Shown here in pieces: positions 11,991 to 21,735 of a stretch of DNA of 64,000 nt. Positions within the stretch are counted from its first letter, which is position 1; each line of letters begins with the position of its first letter. Source of the DNA: Polytrichum commune (lineage: Eukaryota > Streptophyta > Polytrichopsida > Polytrichales > Polytrichaceae); the NCBI GenBank assembly GCA_950295325.1, contig OX485808.1, forward strand, positions 12,340,501-12,404,500, read 5' to 3'. Under the pieces are notes generated by a model. It did not search any database, was not told the DNA's origin, and worked only from the letters and a program-made list of their open reading frames with translations. The translations under genes were made by a program, and so were the position numbers.

Positions 11991-12333
11991 TGACCAATTG
12001 CTTACTCTGAGGGCAGAGAACAATGGTCAGGGGGCAATGGAGCCGCAATCCAAGGATCACATTGAGGTCAATGATACCGAGGGATTATTTCCTTTGAAAC
12101 TTCATGTTGCGGAAGAGCTTCGAGCCCAACGTGTTTTTTCGGCTTTGGCCCAAGAGTTTGGGAAGTTGGAGGCCCATAAAATGTTTCCACTTCTATTTCT
12201 TGGTGATACTTCATATGTGGGTAGCTATTTAGCTACACAAACTGATTGTAGTGGAGAGGATACGCATTTGGATTCAAATGCAAATGATGGGGGCAAAGGT
12301 GTTGCCCTCTCCACGGACTAGCAATCACAGGCT
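11991..12333 (+). pseudogene. Linker between methyltransferase and reverse transcriptase
   Basis: The frame stays open to a TAG at 12319 and encodes an acidic, motif-free stretch that joins the end of the methyltransferase domain to the start of the reverse transcriptase. It has no recognisable fold. Because it continues the same reading frame on both sides, it supports a single ancestral polyprotein rather than a separate methyltransferase gene. Confidence 0.5.
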
Positions 12334-13900
12334 GTGCTAGCACCAAGTGGCAATCCTTCTATGAAGAAGGAAACCACGGAGTTTGATGATTGGCCAATTG
12401 AAGTGGGGCCAAAGCTTACTGGTGCCGAAGCACGAAAGGTACGGGCATTTATTCGCTCTTACCGTAATTGTTTTGCCTTTAGTCTTCATGATCTTGAAGG
12501 ATATAAAGGTAAACCTGTTCGTATTCAACTCGAGGACGACCACCCTATTTTCAGACGGCCGTACAGACTTAGTACCTCTGAAAGGTTGGGTGTTCAAACT
12601 CGATGTCAAGAGTTATTGGCAGCGGAATTGATTGAACTCTCCAATGGAGAGTATGTTTGTACCACGGTTATGCCGTCAAAGAAGGATATCTTTAGCAACT
12701 GGACGGAAAAACGGATGTGTGGTGATTATCGTCCAGTCAACCGTAAGACCAAGTCGGATCGATATCCAATGCCGATGCCGGAGGAGTTGTTTGATGCACT
12801 GGGATTTTCTAGAATCTTCAACACTCTGGATTTGAGGTCTGGTTATCACCAATTACCTTTGTTGTTGGATGATCGGGTGAAGACCGCATTTTGGAGAATT
12901 GATAAAGATGGCAAGGATCAACTTTATCATTGGAAATTTCTGCCATTTGGTCTCAAGAATGCACCAGCTGAATTTCAGCGGGTGATGGACCAATTATTGG
13001 CTGGTTTGCCGTTTGCTAGATGTTACATTGATGATGTTATCATCTTTAGTAATAGTCCACAAGATCATGTGAGACATTTGCAAGCGGTATTTGAACGACT
13101 TCAACGGTGGGGACTCCGTTTACATCATGAAAAATATAAGTTTTTCCATGATCAATTGCCCTATGTAGGCCACATGATTGTTCCTGGCGGTCTTGGTGTG
13201 CAACAGGCGAAGGTGGATGTTTTGCACAAAATTCCCGCACCTAGTGATGTACCACGGCTTCGTGCATTTCTAGGATTGGCAAATTATTATAGGAGGTTTA
13301 TCAAAAACTTTAGTTTGATTGCCAAACCTCTTACCATTTTCACGGGGAAAGACCAACCATGGATTTGGAGTCGAGAACAACAACATGCATTTGATACATT
13401 GAAGCAGAGGCTCGGTTCAGCGCCAGTGCTTCGACGCCCGGATGTGTCTAGAGCTTTTCAATTGCACACAAATTGGAGTGCAGTGGGATTGGGAGCGGTA
13501 TTGACACAGAAAGATGAAGAGGGAAAGGAATATGTGGTGGCTTATGCATCTAGAAGCAATAATAGTGCTGAATCTAATTATTCTTCTTATGAAGGCGAGG
13601 CCTTGGCGGCCGTTTGGGCCATTGCACATTTTTGACCTTATTTGTATGGGCAAAAGTTTACTTTGGTGACTGATCATCAGCCTTTAAAATGGCTTATGAA
13701 ATCAGATAAGCTCACCGGGAAACTTGCTAGGTGGGCATTGTTACTTCAGGAATATGATTTTGAAGTTGTTCACCGAGCAGGAATTGCCAACTTAGATGCA
13801 GACGGATTGTCTCGCAATCCAAGTCCTTCAGATGAGGATTTAACTGGAGCCAGGTGGCATGGAGATTGTGATCGTAAGGCAGTGCCGGGTTGGCATGCCG
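12334..13900 (+). pseudogene. Reverse transcriptase and RNase H of the Ty3/gypsy element
   Basis: The frame 12334-13635 encodes a full reverse transcriptase with the usual blocks: RMCGDYRPVN (about 12712), DLRSGYHQ (about 12829), LPFGLKNAP (about 12940) and the catalytic Y-I-D-D at 13024-13035. RNase H follows, with the tether block LRAFLGLANYYRRFIKNF near 13260. A TGA at 13633 interrupts RNase H, which continues in frame from 13642 with VTDHQPLKWL and DADGLSR. The domain copies element RNA into DNA and removes the RNA strand. Apart from this one stop the domain looks well preserved. Confidence 0.88.
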
Positions 13901-15285
13901 CCACATATCTCACAATGATGTCGGGATTGGCTGCTGAGATCCTTGTAGAAGAACAAGATGAGGAGGTTGATAAATCTCTCGTTGTTAGTGATGTGTGGGA
14001 AGACCAGGCGGTCTTGCACAAACTTCAACAAGGGATATTTCCTCTTGGACTATCTGCTATGGAGCGAGATAGAGTTAATCACCGGATAACAAGGTTTCGT
14101 TGGGCAAACATCTTGTTATTTCGTGTGTGGCCGAACGGAACGAGGCGTATCGTTCTAAGGCCAGATCAAAGAGCTTCTTTAGTGCAACAAGTGCACAAGG
14201 AGCTTGGACATTTTGGTGTGCGAAGGACACACTCTACGTTGCGCAACCAATATTGGTGGACTGGTATGTATCAATAGGTTGCCACTTATGTTTCTCGATG
14301 TGAAGTATGTGACCGGGTTAGGTCAAGTTTTAATACTTTATCACCTCAACTTCAACCTTTACCTATTATGGGCTTGGGATATCGTTGGTCTTTGGATTTT
14401 GCCGGACCGCTTACTATCACTCCACGTGGCTTCAAGTATGTGCTTGTGATGGTGGAGCATTTTAGTAAGTGGATTGAACTCATGGCTCTTCCCCAAAATT
14501 CCTCAGAATTGGCGGCTATGGCATTTCTTGATCGAGTTTTGGCACGGTTTGGAGTACCTGCAGAGGTGTTGACGGATCAAGGGAGAGAATTTCTTGGATC
14601 TTTCGAAGCTTTGTGTATCAAGGCTTTGATTGATCATCGGACAACTTCCAGAGATCACCCTGAGGCAGATGGCTTAGCTGAACGAGTTGTTCAGACGGTT
14701 AAGCGCGGTTTGCGGAAGTATGGATTGTTTCATAGCAACCATCGCGATTGGGACTTGATATTACCATGGATAGCAATGAGTTATCGTTTCAGCAGGCAAG
14801 CATCTTTGGCATCCTATAGTCCTTACCAACTCTTGTATGGACGGGAACCAATTTTACCTAGCTCGGTGCGAGAGAAATTGGCTCCCGTGGTAAACTTGGA
14901 TGATCCAGATGTTTGGGCTCAATGTCTTCATGACCGAGCAACGTTCTTCCAAAAGGCCATGCCTATGGCTATGGAGAACTTAAATATTGCTCAACATCGT
15001 GATACATTACGGTATGCCCGGATCCGCAGTGGAGCTTATCGACCTCAGGTTCGTAGATTTTCCAAGGGGGATTATGTTTACTTGCAACGGGAGGCGCCTA
15101 CGACATTGGATGTCAAGGCTGGGCGCACGATTTTGCGGGTAAAAGATGTCTTGCCAAGTGGTATATTATTGCTTGAAGGCAAGGATGGACGGGAATGTCG
15201 TGAGCATTCAAAGAATTGTGCTCCATGTCACCTTCCCATCGACGGCTCTGTGCATCCCGAGTTGGCGGTTGTACCACAGGGTCTG
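13901..15285 (+). pseudogene. Integrase of the Ty3/gypsy element
   Basis: The HHCC zinc-binding domain spans about 14200-14320 (HFGVRRTHSTLRNQYWW, then CEVC) and is cut by a TAG at 14275. The DDE core follows in the frame 14368-15453: first Asp in WSLDFAGP (about 14389), second Asp in LTDQGREF (about 14568), Glu in the HPEADGLAE segment (about 14661). The block SPYQLLYGREP is at about 14818. The integrase joins element cDNA to host DNA. Its C-terminal region leads without a break into a PHD finger instead of a chromodomain. Confidence 0.88.
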
Positions 15286-15450
15286 CCTTGTTATGTTTGT
15301 GGAGAAAAGAAAGGAGCCGCAACAATGTTATTGTGCGACCAATATCAACGTGGATGGCACATGGCATGTTTGACACCTCCCCTTTTTTATTCTTCCTTCT
15401 GGCAATTGGGTTTGTCCTCGTTGTCAGAAAGCCTCTCATTCCGTGGCCGT
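15286..15450 (+). pseudogene. C-terminal PHD finger of the integrase (frameshifted)
   Basis: After the integrase comes CYVCGEKKGA, then LLCDQY, then RGWHMACLTPP, which is the first two thirds of a C4HC3 PHD zinc finger. The last third (NWVCPRC) appears in another frame at about 15402-15425, so a frameshift lies in the T-run near 15385. The fourth zinc ligand, normally Cys, is Tyr in this copy. PHD fingers usually read histone H3 tails, so the domain could steer integration. This function is inferred from the family, not shown here. Confidence 0.75.
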
Positions 15451-15460
15451 TAATGGTCAT

Positions 15461-16237
15461 GATTGAGAATTTTGTGGATGTTTACCACATGTTTTAGTGG
15501 TGAAGTTGTTATTTAGTTGATTGGAAATTTTATGGGATTAAGACCACATTGAAAGAGTTATCCAAGAATTCAACATTAATTGTTGAAGGCGATTAAGGAT
15601 GGGACTCACATTGCACCCAGCCTACAGTTCTTGAATTACTTTGTCAATCACGAGTTTAATTCCTTCGATTACTACTACCCAATTAAATATGTATAGATGT
15701 AGCAACAACTTCATCATGTTCAACAACTCTACCGATGAGTGTGTTTGTTCCTAGCCGATTGGAGGGGTTCCTTATCTGCTAGTGGGGGCACTTGAAGAGG
15801 TGGTTGTTTAGCATTTTATTTTGCTATTTTATTTTGCTAATTGATGTTGACAACGACACTCGATCTGTTGTGTTTAACGATCTTAGTTTACACGACAAAA
15901 CGATATGCCTTCAAAGTCATGTCTGAGTTGTCAGGAAGGAAGCGTCAGTCTTGTTAAATCTGGTAGTAGTGTGTATATATTGTCCCTTTACAAGGGAAAT
16001 CATTCAATAGGAATACAAACTTGTAGGGACAACTTTATTGGGAGCTGAATCAAGGCTCTGTTGGTCATTAAAGAATCATGAACATAAACTTCAACACACA
16101 TCCTCAAAGGGTTATTTAGGAAAAAAAATCGACACATCAAAGTTTTCTTGAGACAAGTATTAGCTAAATTATGGAATTGGAGTATACTATGTGCCATCTC
16201 AGAGATTCTCTTACCCCAGGCAATCGGACATCAGCAC
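15461..16237 (+). other. 3' flank of the retrotransposon, possible 3' LTR
   Basis: There is no coding sequence. A purine tract, AGTGGGGGCA, lies at 15781-15790, where a polypurine tract could stand. A TATA-like GTGTATATAT occurs at about 15970, followed by sequence typical of plant LTRs. I could not find the matching copy at the 5' side, so this is only a candidate for a 3' LTR. Confidence 0.35.
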
Positions 16238-16463
16238 TAGCACTAGAAGGAATGGGGGTCCTTTCTAACATACCCCTATGACATGGAGAGCCCCCCGTGT
16301 GGGATGTTTCCACACTAGAAGGAAAGGGGGTCTCTTTGACACAATTGTGTGGGAGTTTTAAGCTTTCGCTCGATTTTTGAGCTCCGCAACACAATTCTTA
16401 CATGTGTAAGAGTTGTGACACTTTAATGTCATGCAAGAAGTCCATGCAAAGAATGTTCTATCT

Positions 16464-16593
16464 TTAATTAGATAGGTGACTTCCTTCTAGGTCTAGATCT
16501 AGCTAGAAGATCTACAAAAGTAAACAAATTTGTTTACTTTTGTAGATCTTCAAGCTAGATCTAGACCTAGAAAGAAGTCACCTACCTAATTAA
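16464..16593. repeat. Near-perfect foldback with no loop
   Basis: Two 65-base arms meet at 16528/16529 around GTAAACAAATTTGTTTAC and match with only about four differences (shared blocks GGTGACTTC, CTAGGTCTAGATCTAG, AGATCTACAAAAG). The foldback sits within the CACTA element. A transcript would form a long hairpin that could feed small-RNA production, which is an inference only. Confidence 0.9.
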
Positions 16594-16929
16594 CTACTAA
16601 GGTAGAAAAGAGAGATTACATCCATCCAACATAAATAAAAACAATTAATACAAACCGTAAGTAAAAATAATATATAAAAATAATATATAAAAATAGTTAA
16701 TACAAACCGTAAGTAAAAAATAAAAATAAAAATAGTAAGTAAAAATAGTAAATAATACCAGTAAGTGAAAATAGTAGATAGTATGTCATAGATAGAAGAC
16801 AGTAAACGATACATAGTAAATATTATACCGTATATAATAGATATTATATTGTATACAGTAAATAGAAAATAAAGAGTAACTCGGGGCGTCTATATACAAA
16901 TCTTTTAAATACTCTCCATGTATCATGCG

Positions 16930-17150
16930 AGGAGTGGTGGCTCAGTGGCGAAGGCCTCTACACGGGAACCAAGAGGTTCAAGGATCAAACCCCTTTGCCC
17001 CCACCCTTAGCTTAGCCTACCTTGGTAGGTAGGTGACTAGGTAGTTGGAACTAGGTGCTTTATAGATGGCTAGGCTCGGGAGGTGAGGAGTGGACTTACT
17101 AATTGGATATCCCTTTTAAAGAGATGTATTAAATGAGATTAAATTATTGT
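16930..17150 (+). mobile_element. tRNA-derived SINE-like sequence
   Basis: The stretch starts GGAGTGGTGGCTCAGTGGCG, which holds an RNA polymerase III A box (TGGCTCAGTGG). GGTTCAAGGATC at about 16975 fits a B box at the right distance. A clover-leaf with proper stems is not apparent, so it is tRNA-derived rather than a tRNA gene. The 3' end is uncertain. It lies nested in the CACTA element. Confidence 0.65.
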
Positions 17151-17405
17151 ACCTCTGCAATTCCCCCATAATCATTCATGTACGCGGCGATCAAGATCAT
17201 TAATTAACACAGCCGTCAAAATCATTAATTACCGTCACGGTCAAAGGCCATAAACCAAGACATTTGTTAAAAAAATAGGACTGGTCCAGGATGACACTAC
17301 TTCCACAGTGGCTGCAAACCTTCATGACACATGTGGTCGTCCCAAAACAATGTCATTTATGTGTCATTTTGATGTTAGAAAGGACCCCCATTCCTTCTAG
17401 TGTAG

Positions 17406-19050
17406 GTTGTCCTCCCAACATAAACTGTACTTTTAGTATTATTATATAAAGCGAAATGGACTTGGTCGACAATTTATCCTGCACTTGCGATGTTGTGTGT
17501 TGTTTGTGAAACATTTCAGTTCATTATGCTTACTCAATTGTCCCTGCATGAAACCTACATGTTTATGAATAAGCCAGGTAATCTACTTGCATACACAAGT
17601 CCAAAATATTTGGAGAGGGGGAATTATTGCATACAAGCGCATATCTCATCCATCCAACATCAAAACTTGACCCCCTATAGGTTTGTTGTTGATTCACCTC
17701 ATATCACTTGAACTAGACTAATTTGAGAAAGAAACTTAGATAATAAGGAGAAATTGATGTTGGTATGAATAGCATGAATGTTGTGAGTATATTATTTATA
17801 GTAAATAATGTTGGTACTTTCAATGAATAGTGCCGGGATGAACAATGCTTCCTAGATCTTATGGTGGCACTAATTTCATAGCATGAAGAAATTTAGTATC
17901 ACCTTCACTAATTTCCCACACGCACTATTATCCCACCCTCACTAAATGAGATAAATAGTGTAGTCAAGTGTTTGAGTTTTTTTAGCAAGCCTATGTTTAT
18001 TTTACAAATAAAAATTGCAGAAACACCCTACCACGGGAATTAATCTTCTTTTTACATGCTAGAAGGTTTCAAATTTCGGGTTTGGCGTGCATGACATTCA
18101 AATGGAGTTATCTTTGTGATCCTCAAATACGTAATTTGTATTGTGTTCTTGATTTGAGCATTTCATCTTGCTCAAAGTCTTGGTAGATTCTCTTTTGTTT
18201 GTTGATGCTATCGATTACCTCCTTCATGTAGTTCCAATTACCATCATCATTTTGCTATATATGATTGTGCTTTTAATGCATGCTAGGGCCACCTCAAAAT
18301 GTCAGTGGAATACCCCAAAGGAGTTACATTAACTTACACTAATCATAAATTAGCTCAAAATGGAACCCTATTGTGAACAATCTACGTAGCGTTTTTTGGA
18401 TGAAGAAATGTGAAGATCACAAAGCCAACATATAATTATACCTCAAAGATATCAATCTAAGTTTTTTTTTGGTTATTTTTTCCCCCCGCCCTCCCCCCCC
18501 CCCCCCATTATTGAACAGATCACGATTGAGTTTGGTCTTAACTTCACACCCGCATACCCTCGTTGCGTTTCAAATGAACCGCCTCTCCTATGAGGGGCCT
18601 CCTCCTCCCACCAACGGAGGGGTGTGAGGCCAAACCACCCACCCTTAAGCGTCCTAGTCCGGGTGAGGGAATGGATATCACATTTGTGTTCGCATAACTC
18701 CATCTTGCCAAATGTGTGAGAATCCAGTACATTTCCCATCAATTCGTGTACACCAATTTATTCCATAACAAGATTACAAGTGTTAAAAAACACTCTTCTC
18801 TATAATGGCACTATTAGTGTAGTACTCTATTACACCCCCACACAACTCAACCACAAGTCCACCCCCCTAACACTACCTCCTAACATCTCGTGGCCTTCAC
18901 ACCCCAATAAACTAACCCCCTAGCTAAATGCTTCATACTAAGCCTACTTAGCTACACTATAGCATGATGTATTCTCAAAACCACTAGCCCCTACCCCTAA
19001 ACAACCCAACATTAACCTCCACCCAGCCTGCATTGGAACTTATAGCAGCA
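17406..19050. other. No gene seen; includes a C-run
   Basis: I see no exon or element ends in this stretch. At 18480-18507 there is a run of C broken only by a G and a T, which may be a sequencing or assembly weak point. The sequence from about 18780 on is C- and A-rich low-complexity text. Confidence 0.4.
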
Positions 19051-19435
19051 CCGCTTTCGAACTCTACTAATTCCAGCAGCCACTTCAACTCTACTAACCC
19101 AACACCACCTTCGAACTCTGCTAATCCAGCAGCCACTTCAACTCTGCAATTCTAGCAGCCACTTCGAACTCCTCGCTCTAGAGTCAAGAGGAAGCTCCTA
19201 GCTCAAAGAGCTCAACCCCTTAATTTCCAAGTCTCCTAACTAATCCCCTTACTTAATTCTAATAATTCCACTAAATCCCCTACTAATTTCCCTACCTAAT
19301 TCCACTAATTCCACTAAATCCCCTACTTAATTCCCACACATCTTTCTAGTTCTAAAAGCTCAAAAATCATAGAGAGGAGAGGAGGAGGAGAGAATGAAGA
19401 GAGGAGGAGGAGGAGGAGGGGAGGGCACCCAAGAC
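19050..19435. repeat. Low-complexity tandem repeats
   Basis: Short units built on CAGCAGCCACTTC and TTCGAACTC repeat at about 19055-19170. Units built on AATTCCACTAAATCCCCTAC repeat at about 19255-19335. A GGA-rich run follows at about 19376-19425. They explain the open frames nearby. Confidence 0.7.
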
Positions 19436-20731
19436 CACAAACCCCTTAACCTTCTCCTACTTAGTAGGACCTTATCCTATCCACTAAATCCTCACCCTTT
19501 AAACCAACAAGAGCATATTCTAATTCAAACATTTAAATCAAAGGCCCTTCCCCTTGCTTCCTCAAACACTACTCACTTAACCAAAACACTCCCTAATGTT
19601 GCTAAGCTTCTAATTAACCACACAAATAGGCTTAAGGCCTAAACATAAATCCACACCAAGCCTCACTCTTTTTATACTTTTAATTGTTTCAATAACACTC
19701 CAAATGCAATTCTAAATAAATTCTAAACATAAAACCAATATGAGCACTCATTTTGGGCTCATAAGGGGACTCGGCCCCGAGTGGCTCGTTATCTTCTCAT
19801 AATTTGGTTGCATGTACCCCTGACCTGAAATCATTGCAAGAGAGGTCTCAATATCTCAATATCTCAATATCTCATTTCGCACTATAGTCAATGCTCATCA
19901 AAATGTAGAGGTCTTCCTACTTCCCATATAAGCTAGATGTGAAAAATCCAAGGTGCCTTTTTGCAAGTTTTGTACATGGACTAAGTGATCCAAACTCTCT
20001 GCTCTTTCAAGAAATGAGTTACGGCTCCTTCCATCGCCCAATAAAATTTCTTAAACAAGTGGACATATTCGTCAAAAGATATTGCAAACTAAGTCTAATA
20101 CCTCATTTTCTGGCTTTCTTCGTTGAAGCCCATTACATACACTAGAATATGTCACTAAACCTCAAATTAATCATTCTTTCAATGTTTCTGGGCAGATGAA
20201 AGATGAGTAAGTAACACATGTTTCCAAACGACACAAAGTGCCGCATGAACCCCCAAAGGCAATCCTTTGGAGCTGCATAGTAGGGCTGCAAATACATGTC
20301 ACAATCCGATGTTCATCGGCAGCAACATCTAGAAATTAACAAGGCACAGAGCCCTCCTCCATCTCAAGCTATAACATTAATTGCACCTGAAGTCAATTGC
20401 AAATTCTTGTCTTTTCTTCTCAATTCATCAATTCTCGTGCTTCGTAAATGGGAAAAGTACTTCCACTTGCATGACGGTTAACCCAGTAGCATAGATCTTT
20501 AAGCAATCTGATAACATCAACTCTGAATCCTGGTACCCATCACATAATTTCACAAACCCATAACTACTCCCAGTTTCTGCTAAAACCCTAGGTGCACCCA
20601 AAAGCAGTGTAAAACTTGCATCCCTCCCTGAATCAAGCCAGTTTCCAGCCTCCCGAAAAACCTCCTACACACAAACCTCCACACATCGCAAGCTCCACTC
20701 ACAGGGATATAAGCTTAGAAGTAATGATTTG

Positions 20732-20733
<2 letters not shown>

Positions 20734-20789
<56 letters not shown>
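20734..20789. repeat. (CT)n microsatellite
   Basis: A nearly pure CT dinucleotide run of about 55 bases. It produces repetitive Ser-Leu and Arg-Glu frames on the two strands that are not genes. The surrounding 19.4-21.0 kb holds no recognisable gene. Confidence 0.95.
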
Positions 20790-20790
<1 letters not shown>

Positions 20791-21034
20791 CTTTGAGCCT
20801 AAGCTTTCTGCTTGATTTTGTGTTTTGGTGGCAATCTGTAGGATCCGCATCATAGCTCTCATCTTCTACGTCATGAGTGAGTGACCCGAATCACGTGAAA
20901 TGCGATGCTGTTGGAAAATTCAGAATCCAGGTCGATGACATGATCCTTTGATCTCTACTCCGTGTCGACAGTGTGGGTCCCATCATTGCCACCTAGGTTG
21001 CCATGGTGGCAGAGGGTCCCATCAAGATTGCCAC

Positions 21035-21043
21035 GTCACTCGC
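21035..21043. repeat. Left 9-bp target-site duplication of the MULE
   Basis: GTCACTCGC directly precedes the left terminal inverted repeat and is identical to 39677-39685 directly after the right one. Nine bases is the canonical Mutator-superfamily duplication. One more matching C would allow a 10-bp reading. Confidence 0.8.
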
Positions 21044-21095
21044 GGGAAACTCAAGTATGTGAGCGTAGAGCGGAGAGCGGAGAATGGAGAGCGGA
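21044..21095 (+). repeat. Left terminal inverted repeat of the MULE
   Basis: It starts GGGAAACTCAAG, continues GTATGTGAGCGTAGAGCGG, and contains three GAGCGG boxes. It pairs with 39626-39676 in reverse orientation at about three quarters identity by eye. Confidence 0.78.
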
Positions 21096-21369
21096 AATTT
21101 TAAAATTTGTTGGGTTATTTTAGGAGAAACAATGCCTAATTCCGTGGATTTTATAGATAGTATGTCTTCAATTTGGAGGAAAGGCACCCCATTCCCGTGG
21201 AGATAATAATCGAACATTGTGAGAGGAACAAACGAAACCTATAGGCGTGGAAGATTGTAGATGTTATCAAACATCTTATAGTCTAGGTTTCAAATAGTTT
21301 CATATCAAATTAGGGTTGACGTCATCAATTGAAAACAAATCAACATATGATGAACATATGAGGTAAACC

Positions 21370-21505
21370 TTACCACAAACATTCAAACAATTCAAACCTT
21401 AACACAAAGCATTCAAACCTTAACACAAAGCATTCAAACCTTAATACAAAGCATTCAAACCTCAACACAAAGAATTCAACCTTAATACAAACCATTCAAA
21501 AACAC
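21370..21505 (+). repeat. About six tandem copies of a 22-bp unit
   Basis: The unit reads approximately CATTCAAACCTTAACACAAAG. It lies between the left inverted repeat and the end of the methyltransferase-like gene, where the 3' untranslated region is expected. Confidence 0.85.
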
Positions 21506-21735
21506 TCACAACCTTAGGTTATCTCAAGTACAACTAAACTAGGCAACCTCCAAAGAATATTCAACCCGCACACCCGAACATATCAAGAGAATTGAAACCA
21601 AATACAAACCTAAACTGAATAAGGGATTACACGAGGTTTGGAAAAGGAACATGGAAATCCAACAAACAAACTTATAAATATTTATAGTAAAAAACAAAAC
21701 ATATGGTAGGGAGGTCCGATACACACGAGGAGTAG

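Larger units (their letters stand above)
7629..15460 (+). mobile_element. Ty3/gypsy retrotransposon encoding a DNA methyltransferase and a PHD finger
   Basis: The coding region runs from 8225 to about 15445 and reads Gag, protease, C5-DNA methyltransferase, reverse transcriptase, RNase H, integrase, PHD finger. Protease before RT and integrase last is the Ty3/gypsy order. Nearly everything is in one frame up to 11455 and in a second frame after it. I see in-frame stops at 10826, 11318, 11923, 12319, 13633 and 14275, and frameshifts near 11455 and 15385, so this copy is dead. LTRs, primer-binding site and target duplication could not be identified. Chromoviral elements usually end in a chromodomain, whereas here a PHD finger takes that position. 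Retrotransposons that acquired cytosine methyltransferases have been reported from charophyte algae and dinoflagellates, and this element resembles the former. Confidence 0.9.
16241..17402. mobile_element. Non-autonomous CACTA element
   Basis: The element begins CACTAGAAGGAATGGGGGTC at 16241 and ends with the exact inverse of this at 17402, the inverted match continuing for about 32 bases (CCTTTCTAACAT). CACTA termini define the En/Spm superfamily, which makes a 3-bp target duplication. TAG is present on both sides, at 16238-16240 and 17403-17405. A second, related CACTAGAAGGAAAGGGGG motif lies at about 16313 as a subterminal repeat. At 1,162 bp it has no coding capacity and would depend on a transposase made elsewhere. 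Confidence 0.88.

Noticed and set aside
10826-14277. In-frame stops of the retrotransposon read as proof of methyl-cytosine deamination
   Set aside because: Every stop codon is one C-to-T step from a Gln or Arg codon, so the stops alone prove nothing; a comparison with intact copies is needed.
6568-16237. Matching LTRs flanking the Ty3/gypsy element
   Set aside because: I compared the leader and the 3' flank and found no shared stretch, so I did not annotate LTRs.
16930-16998. A possible tRNA gene with A and B boxes
   Set aside because: The acceptor and anticodon stems do not pair convincingly, and the sequence fits a tRNA-derived SINE head better.
20616-20862. Open frames with Ser-Leu or Arg-Glu runs
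   Set aside because: They are translations of the CT microsatellite.
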